A DNA stretch of 17,836 nt from Vulcanisaeta sp. UBA163 (GTDB taxonomy: Archaea > Thermoproteota > Thermoprotei > Thermoproteales > Thermocladiaceae), in contig DAJV01000135.1 in NCBI GenBank assembly GCA_002496475.1, positions 1-17,836 on the forward strand, in the 5' to 3' direction. A model generated the notes under the pieces. That model did not search any database. It was not told the origin of the DNA and saw nothing but the letters and a program-made list of their open reading frames with translations. Shown in pieces: positions 13,292 to 17,836 of the stretch. Positions within the stretch are counted from its first letter, which is position 1, and every line of letters begins with the position of its first letter. A program made the position numbers and the translations under genes.

Positions 13292-15037
13292 GTGTTATTG
13301 GGTGATCAACCTGGAAATGATAGGAGAAGGTGGGTTATAGGGTCTGCATGGCCGTACATATACACAGTGCCTCACCTGGGTAACCTAGTTGGTTCCATAC
13401 TATCGGCTGATGTATTTACGAGGTACCTGAGGCTTAGGGGTGATGATGTGATCTTCGTGTCTGGTTCTGACGAGCATGGAACACCAATTGAGGTTGAAGC
13501 GTTACAGCTTGGCATAAGGCCTAGGGAGTTAACGGACAGGATGCATGAAATAATAAAGAGACTTTTTGAGTTATGGGAAATAGGCTTTGATAATTATACC
13601 AGGACGGAGTCGGAGGTACATAAGGAGTTCGTTAAGGGGTTCTTCATGAAGCTCTATGATAATGGTTACGTATTCACTAAGGAGGATGAAGTACCCTACT
13701 GTCCGAAGGACAGGATATACCTACCTGACAGGTTCATAATAGGTACATGCCCATACTGCGGTTATGATAAGGCACGCGGAGACCAGTGCGAGAGTTGTGG
13801 TAGATTATTGGAACCGAAGCTCCTGATAAACCCAAGGTGTGCAATATGCGGTTCTAAACCGACCTGGGTCAAGACAAGGCATTGGTACCTGGACCTAACG
13901 AAGCTTGAGGATAAGGTTAGGAAGTACGTGGAGGAAAACACAACACTACCCGAGAATGCTAGGCAAATGAGCCTTGGAATGCTAAAGGAGGGGTTAAAGC
14001 CAAGGGCTATAACAAGGGATAATAAGTGGGGTATTGAGGCACCATTTCCCGGTGCAGAGGGTAAAACGATATATGTATGGCTTGAGGCCGTGCTAGGGTA
14101 CATATCCGCCACAATAGAGTACCTTAGAAGTAAGGGCAATGAATCCGAGTGGAAGAGGTACTGGCTTGACCCTGGCACTAGAGTCGTTTTCTTTGTGGGT
14201 AAGGATAACATACCATTCCACGTAATATTACTACCAGCAATGCTCATTGCCTCCGGAGATCCCTACGTAATGCCCTACACCACCGCATCAACTGAGTACC
14301 TATTATTTGAGGGCAAGAAGTTCTCTAAAAGCCAGAGAATTGGTGTTTGGATAGACGAGGCACTCGCGTTAATGCCTGCTGATTACTGGAGGTTCGTATT
14401 GATATACCAAAGACCCGAGGGTAGGGATACGAGCTTTTCTTGGCATCAAACCCTGGAAATAATAAACTCAATACTTAATGATGTAATCGGCAATTTCATA
14501 CACAGGGTCCTTTCATTCATCAGCATGAGATTCAATGAAGAGGTACCCAGTGGTTCACTAGGTAATTCTGACATTAAGTACAGGGATGAGGCGCTAAACC
14601 ACTTCAGGAGTTCTGAGGAGCACTATGAAAGAATCGAGCTTAAGGATGCGCTGTTGAAGATAGTGGAGATCGCGAGGATCGGCAATAGATACCTAAACGA
14701 GAGACAGCCTTGGGAATTAATAAAGAGTAACAGGAATGAAGCGGGGACAGTCATGCTTAATGCCCTTCACATGGTTAAGATGCTATCCATTGGGTTATGG
14801 CCTGTAATGCCGAAGTCCATGGAGGATCTATGGGTCATGGCAGGTTTCGGTAAGTTGACCTGGAAGGATGCATACGAACCGCCTAAGCCTGGAACAAGGG
14901 TTAGTAATGTGAAGCCATTATTCAGGAAGATCAGTTATGAGGAGTTCAAGGAAATGATGAAGAAACTAGATGACATAAGGAATACTAAGGACAAGGGTAA
15001 GTACCCATGGACGCAGGTGTACATAGTCAATCAATAA
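13292..15037 (+). CDS. metG: Methionyl-tRNA synthetase
   Basis: Charges tRNA-Met with methionine. It is a class I synthetase with the HIGH motif as PHLGN (27-31) and KMSKS as KFSKS (343-347). Between the halves of the Rossmann fold is the zinc-knuckle insert: C153-x2-C156, C166-x2-C169 and C183-x2-C186. The ATP-site segment GSDEHGTP (58-65) and the methionine-pocket region NKWGIEAPFPG (244-254) are present. The alpha-helical anticodon-binding domain fills about 385-540, with the conserved ERQPWELIK. At 581 residues it lacks the C-terminal EMAP/Trbp111-like tRNA-binding domain, which in archaea is often a separate gene. The start is GTG 13292, chosen from the TATA spacing. Confidence 0.97.
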   Translation: MLLGDQPGNDRRRWVIGSAWPYIYTVPHLGNLVGSILSADVFTRYLRLRGDDVIFVSGSDEHGTPIEVEALQLGIRPRELTDRMHEIIKRLFELWEIGFDNYTRTESEVHKEFVKGFFMKLYDNGYVFTKEDEVPYCPKDRIYLPDRFIIGTCPYCGYDKARGDQCESCGRLLEPKLLINPRCAICGSKPTWVKTRHWYLDLTKLEDKVRKYVEENTTLPENARQMSLGMLKEGLKPRAITRDNKWGIEAPFPGAEGKTIYVWLEAVLGYISATIEYLRSKGNESEWKRYWLDPGTRVVFFVGKDNIPFHVILLPAMLIASGDPYVMPYTTASTEYLLFEGKKFSKSQRIGVWIDEALALMPADYWRFVLIYQRPEGRDTSFSWHQTLEIINSILNDVIGNFIHRVLSFISMRFNEEVPSGSLGNSDIKYRDEALNHFRSSEEHYERIELKDALLKIVEIARIGNRYLNERQPWELIKSNRNEAGTVMLNALHMVKMLSIGLWPVMPKSMEDLWVMAGFGKLTWKDAYEPPKPGTRVSNVKPLFRKISYEEFKEMMKKLDDIRNTKDKGKYPWTQVYIVNQ

Positions 15038-15071
15038 TACGTAAGAGATACTATAAAAAACACGTGGTAAT

Positions 15072-15080
15072 AAAATAAAT
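15072..15080 (+). promoter_or_regulatory. TATA box of dcd
   Basis: AAAATAAAT is centred about 27 nt before the ATG at 15104. No Shine-Dalgarno sequence is seen. Confidence 0.5.
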
Positions 15081-15103
15081 TGCGAAAAACCTGTTACTGA
15101 TTA

Positions 15104-15643
15104 ATGGCGGTTCTTGCAAGAAATGAGTTACTGAAACTCATTAAGGATGGAGTATTATCAATAGAGCCCTTCAGTGATGATGTCATTAGGGAAAATGGAC
15201 TTGACCTAAGGGTGGGCACTGAATACGCAATATATGCCTTCGATGGGCAAATAATAGATCCATGTGAACTAGAAAGCGCAAGGCATTTGTTCAGTATTGT
15301 TGAGGCGAAGGACGGTAGGATTGTAATACCACCAAGAAGCTTCGCGCTACTAACGACCATGGAGTATGTAAAGTTCCCAAGGGACGTAGTTGGCTTCTGC
15401 AACCTACGTTCAACCCTAGCAAGGTACGGCCTTAGCGTACCGCCAACAATAATTGACACGGGCTTCGAAGGCAACGTAACCATTGAAGTCATAAACAATA
15501 GTGGCAATTACATGGTACTTAGACCAGGTATGAGATTTCTACACGTGGTCCTGGTAAAGGCGATAGGTGAGGCAAGGTACCTGGGCAAGTACCTGGGACA
15601 GAGGGGCGTCACACCACCAAAGGGTATGCATGGTGAATGCTAA
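15104..15643 (+). CDS. dcd: dCTP deaminase
   Basis: Deaminates dCTP to dUTP on the route to dTTP; a trimer of the dUTPase fold. Signature segments are RENGLDLRVG (29-38), FCNLRSTLARYGL (98-110) with the nucleotide-binding RSTLAR, and IIDTGFEGNVTIE (116-128), whose final glutamate (E128) is the catalytic base. The C-terminal GQRGVTPPKG (165-174) corresponds to the lid that closes over the nucleotide. The length of 179 residues is normal. The catalytic glutamate argues for a deaminase and not a plain dUTPase; whether it is also bifunctional cannot be told. The stop codon overlaps the convergent sugar-isomerase homologue by 4 bp. Confidence 0.95.
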   Translation: MAVLARNELLKLIKDGVLSIEPFSDDVIRENGLDLRVGTEYAIYAFDGQIIDPCELESARHLFSIVEAKDGRIVIPPRSFALLTTMEYVKFPRDVVGFCNLRSTLARYGLSVPPTIIDTGFEGNVTIEVINNSGNYMVLRPGMRFLHVVLVKAIGEARYLGKYLGQRGVTPPKGMHGEC

Positions 15644-16827
15644 ATCTGTGGTACATACTTGACTAGTTCTATACCAAGGACGCTGGCTATTGTCTCTAAC
15701 TCGCTGGTTACATTGCCTGGTATTATGACGTGGTGGTTGTATGGCGCTAACCTAAGAATTATGGATGAGTTGGTCCCAAGATCAAGCACCGCCTGTGTCC
15801 TACACATCCTATCGTTCAATAGTCCTGACTCAACAACTCTAGCGTTGAAGATACCCATCCTCCTAAAATCACTTGAGACAGATACCCCAGTCACTTCATT
15901 GAATAGTAACCTACCTGTTAAACCATAGTTAAATCCTGACTCAAAGTGTGTAACAACCCTGGCATCACTGATCATGTTAAGGGCTATGGTGCAGTGGGAC
16001 ATAGTAACCTTATTACCCTCAATGTGGTTCGTATTTGCAATCCAACCACTATAACCAGTTAACTCCCTGGCAATGACCATGGAGAACAAAGCCCTTAAGT
16101 CAGCCTCACACGCCGCAATCAACCCCTCCTCATTAAGCCTAGCCAAGGCTAGGCACGGTGTGACCCCATGCTTAATTAAATATGGGAAGCAATTAATGGC
16201 TGTTGCATCATACTCAGCATATAAACTACGCATGGCGGCGTAAATCCTGCCAACGTCCCTAAGCCCATCATCACTACCCTCAAGCCTAACCCTACCCCTA
16301 ATGTAACCCATGAAATCAGTGACCAATCTCTCATTGGCGTTATTAATCATGCTCTCAAGGTCCTTCATGCCCACCACATTGACCTCGGCCTCAAACCTAT
16401 CCTCAAAAACCCTAGCCACACTATCCTTAGTATCCACACCAAGTAAGGCAACTCTAATACCGAGTATCGACGCAATGGCTCTAGCAACCCTTAGGGCATG
16501 ATCCATATTGTTTAGATCGTCAAGATGAAGTATCCCCGAGTCAATACCAACCTCACTTAGTAAGGCCTTTGCATCAAGGGCCGAGGCCAGGCTATTAAGG
16601 CCCGGGTGAGAAATGAGCAGTAATCTACGTAATCCATAACCCTCAGCAAACACCCTAACTAGGCGACTAACACCACCAGACAGTATTAGGGCAACCACTA
16701 ACGCATCATTAACACTCAACCCCTTTAACTCATCAATAGTAGACACAATCCTATCAACTCCCTCAACCATGGGAATCCTATCCCTATGAAGCGAGGATGC
16801 AAACCCCAGGACAACAATTCTCCTCAT
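15640..16827 (-). CDS. FucI/AraA-like sugar isomerase homologue, substrate unknown
   Basis: A 395-residue protein resembling the L-fucose/L-arabinose isomerase fold. The N-terminal half (about 1-170) is made of Rossmann-like alpha/beta units (VVALILSGGVSRLV, VALLGVDTKD). The C-terminal half has the family's metal-site pattern: INCFPYLIKHGVTPCLALARL (beginning 211), AACEADLRALFSM (238-250) with E241, and KVTMSHC (273-279) with H278. In true FucI a Glu, an Asp and a His hold manganese at comparable places, but the sequence has drifted and I would not name a substrate. It is followed by nothing on the same strand; the threonine dehydratase-like gene lies 5 bp upstream, so the two are one operon. 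Confidence 0.75.
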   Translation of the reverse strand: MRRIVVLGFASSLHRDRIPMVEGVDRIVSTIDELKGLSVNDALVVALILSGGVSRLVRVFAEGYGLRRLLLISHPGLNSLASALDAKALLSEVGIDSGILHLDDLNNMDHALRVARAIASILGIRVALLGVDTKDSVARVFEDRFEAEVNVVGMKDLESMINNANERLVTDFMGYIRGRVRLEGSDDGLRDVGRIYAAMRSLYAEYDATAINCFPYLIKHGVTPCLALARLNEEGLIAACEADLRALFSMVIARELTGYSGWIANTNHIEGNKVTMSHCTIALNMISDARVVTHFESGFNYGLTGRLLFNEVTGVSVSSDFRRMGIFNARVVESGLLNDRMCRTQAVLDLGTNSSIILRLAPYNHHVIIPGNVTSELETIASVLGIELVKYVPQI

Positions 16828-16832
16828 GCCAC

Positions 16833-17789
16833 CTAATAATTCCCAAGGGCCTTCATAAATAATTCCGGGTCAATGTTACTGCCAGTCATCATCACAACAA
16901 CCTTCCTACCCACCAACCGATCTCTCAACTTAATAGCCGCAGCCAATGCAGCAGCACCAGCGGGCTCAGCCACCTGCCCAGCATTTAAGGCGGCCTCCCT
17001 AATGGCCCTAAGCATCTCGTTGTCGCTCACCAAAACCACATCATCAATCCTACCCCTCAATATATTAAAGGGTAATTCATAGGCCCTGGCCGTGGCTAAG
17101 CCCTCGGCTATTGTCCTGGCATAACCCGTGGATACCAACCTATCCTCCTTAAGCGATAGGTAAACGCTCGGCGCGCCCTCGGCCTGAACCCCAATTACCT
17201 TAATCGACGGATTCACCGACTTATAAACAATGACAGCACTCGATGCACCCGACCCACCGCCTATTGGGTTAATGATCACGTCAACGTCCGGTAGATCCTC
17301 AATAACCTCAAGGTGCATTGTACCAACGCCAGGGTAGAGCAGCGGCTCATTCGCGCTGTGCACGAATAATAAGCCCTCCTTATTGGCTATGCTCATTGCG
17401 TAGTCCAGGGCCTCATCAAACACCTTACCATGGAATATTACCTCAGCGCCTAAGTCACGCAGTGCCTCGATCTTAACCCTAGACACTCCCTCAGGCATCA
17501 CTATGACAACCCTAGCACCTATTAACTTACCGGCGTAGGCAACGGACTGCGCGTGATTGCCCGTGGATGCAGCGATTAAACCCTTTTTCTGAGCCTCATC
17601 CCTCCTCATAATTGCATAGTATATACCACCTCTAACCTTGAATGCCCTTGTTGGCTGAAGATTCTCTAGCTTCAGGTAGACGTCAAAACCAAGTTCTCGA
17701 GATAATTGGCGTGAGTAAATGAGCGGCGTCTTGGGCAGGTACTTACTGATTACCTGCCTAGCCCTGTAAACGTCAGATAACGTGAACAC
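16833..17789 (-). CDS. Threonine dehydratase/serine racemase-type PLP enzyme (no ACT domain)
   Basis: A fold-type II PLP enzyme that probably removes water and ammonia from threonine to give 2-oxobutanoate, or acts on serine. Marks: the PLP lysine K51 in AFKVRG, the substrate loop STGNHAQ (75-81), the phosphate-binding glycines GGGSG (177-181), EPAGAAALAA near residues 280-290 and TGSNID near the end. At 318 residues it lacks the C-terminal ACT domain, so it is not the feedback-inhibited biosynthetic IlvA form. The glycine loop reads GGGSGAS rather than the usual GGGGL. The start is GTG 17789, with a TATA box about 25 nt before it. Threonine dehydratase, serine racemase and related eliminases cannot be separated by eye. 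Confidence 0.88.
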   Translation of the reverse strand: MFTLSDVYRARQVISKYLPKTPLIYSRQLSRELGFDVYLKLENLQPTRAFKVRGGIYYAIMRRDEAQKKGLIAASTGNHAQSVAYAGKLIGARVVIVMPEGVSRVKIEALRDLGAEVIFHGKVFDEALDYAMSIANKEGLLFVHSANEPLLYPGVGTMHLEVIEDLPDVDVIINPIGGGSGASSAVIVYKSVNPSIKVIGVQAEGAPSVYLSLKEDRLVSTGYARTIAEGLATARAYELPFNILRGRIDDVVLVSDNEMLRAIREAALNAGQVAEPAGAAALAAAIKLRDRLVGRKVVVMMTGSNIDPELFMKALGNY

Positions 17790-17810
17790 CGAGGGTATTT
17801 AGGAACTGGG

Positions 17811-17818
17811 TAATTAAA
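17811..17818 (-). promoter_or_regulatory. TATA box of the PLP enzyme/sugar isomerase-like operon
   Basis: TTTAATTA on the minus strand, centred about 25 nt before GTG 17789, predicts a leaderless message for the two-gene operon and supports the GTG start. Confidence 0.55.
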
Positions 17819-17836
17819 GCTTTACGAAAACTGGTG

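Noticed and set aside
15094..15507. Minus-strand 137-codon frame opposite dcd
   Set aside because: Pure shadow of the dCTP deaminase gene with no motif of its own.
1..17836. CRISPR array, insertion sequence, tRNA genes or integration site
   Set aside because: No regularly spaced direct repeats, transposase motifs, terminal inverted repeats or tRNA T-loop/acceptor patterns were seen on either strand.

Overview
The window reads as a chromosomal segment of a hyperthermophilic or thermoacidophilic crenarchaeon, most likely of the order Thermoproteales (Vulcanisaeta/Caldivirga-like). Reasons seen in the sequence: a thermosome subunit, an archaeal TFB, the crenarchaeal RNA polymerase subunit Rpo8, a two-domain Sm-like protein, the archaeal/eukaryotic ribosomal protein S17e, archaeosine tRNA-guanine transglycosylase, a helicase-free XPF nuclease, an archaeal histone and a crenarchaeal-type protein lysine methyltransferase. 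Most genes start at or very near the expected transcription start, about 26 nt downstream of a TATA box, so leaderless transcripts dominate. The genus is an inference from gene content and moderate G+C; no rRNA gene is present to settle it.

Layout. 1-558 has no convincing protein gene but holds a candidate structured RNA of about 300 nt (about 190-490). 559-1518 is an XPF nuclease gene followed without a gap by a 59-residue zinc-ribbon gene. 1588-2781 is a chromatin/polyamine neighbourhood: histone (+), pyruvoyl-dependent AdoMetDC-family decarboxylase (-) and, divergently, a Dot1-like lysine methyltransferase (+), which leads into diphthamide synthase Dph2 (to 3833). 3834-4091 is a structured upstream region for the thermosome gene (4092-5771). 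5760-8957 on the minus strand is a tight cluster: a divergent TFB, a type II/IV secretion (pilus-type) ATPase and its membrane partner. 9065-9415 (-) is Rpo8, divergent from an Sm-like protein (9474-9896). Then come archaeosine TGT (9976-11628), a convergent PAC2-family protein (11619-12347), S17e, Hsp20, methionyl-tRNA synthetase, dCTP deaminase, and a minus-strand pair: a FucI/AraA-like sugar isomerase homologue and a threonine dehydratase-type PLP enzyme.

How the genes fit together. Most of the window is housekeeping: information processing (Rpo8, TFB, S17e, MetG, TGT, Dph2, Sm), protein quality control (thermosome, Hsp20, PAC2), DNA repair and nucleotide metabolism (XPF, dCTP deaminase) and chromatin (histone, lysine methyltransferase, polyamine-type decarboxylase). 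The less ordinary parts are the candidate ncRNA, the hairpins before the thermosome gene, the TFB-ATPase-membrane protein cluster with a cysteine-rich ATPase N-terminus, and the histone/methyltransferase neighbourhood.
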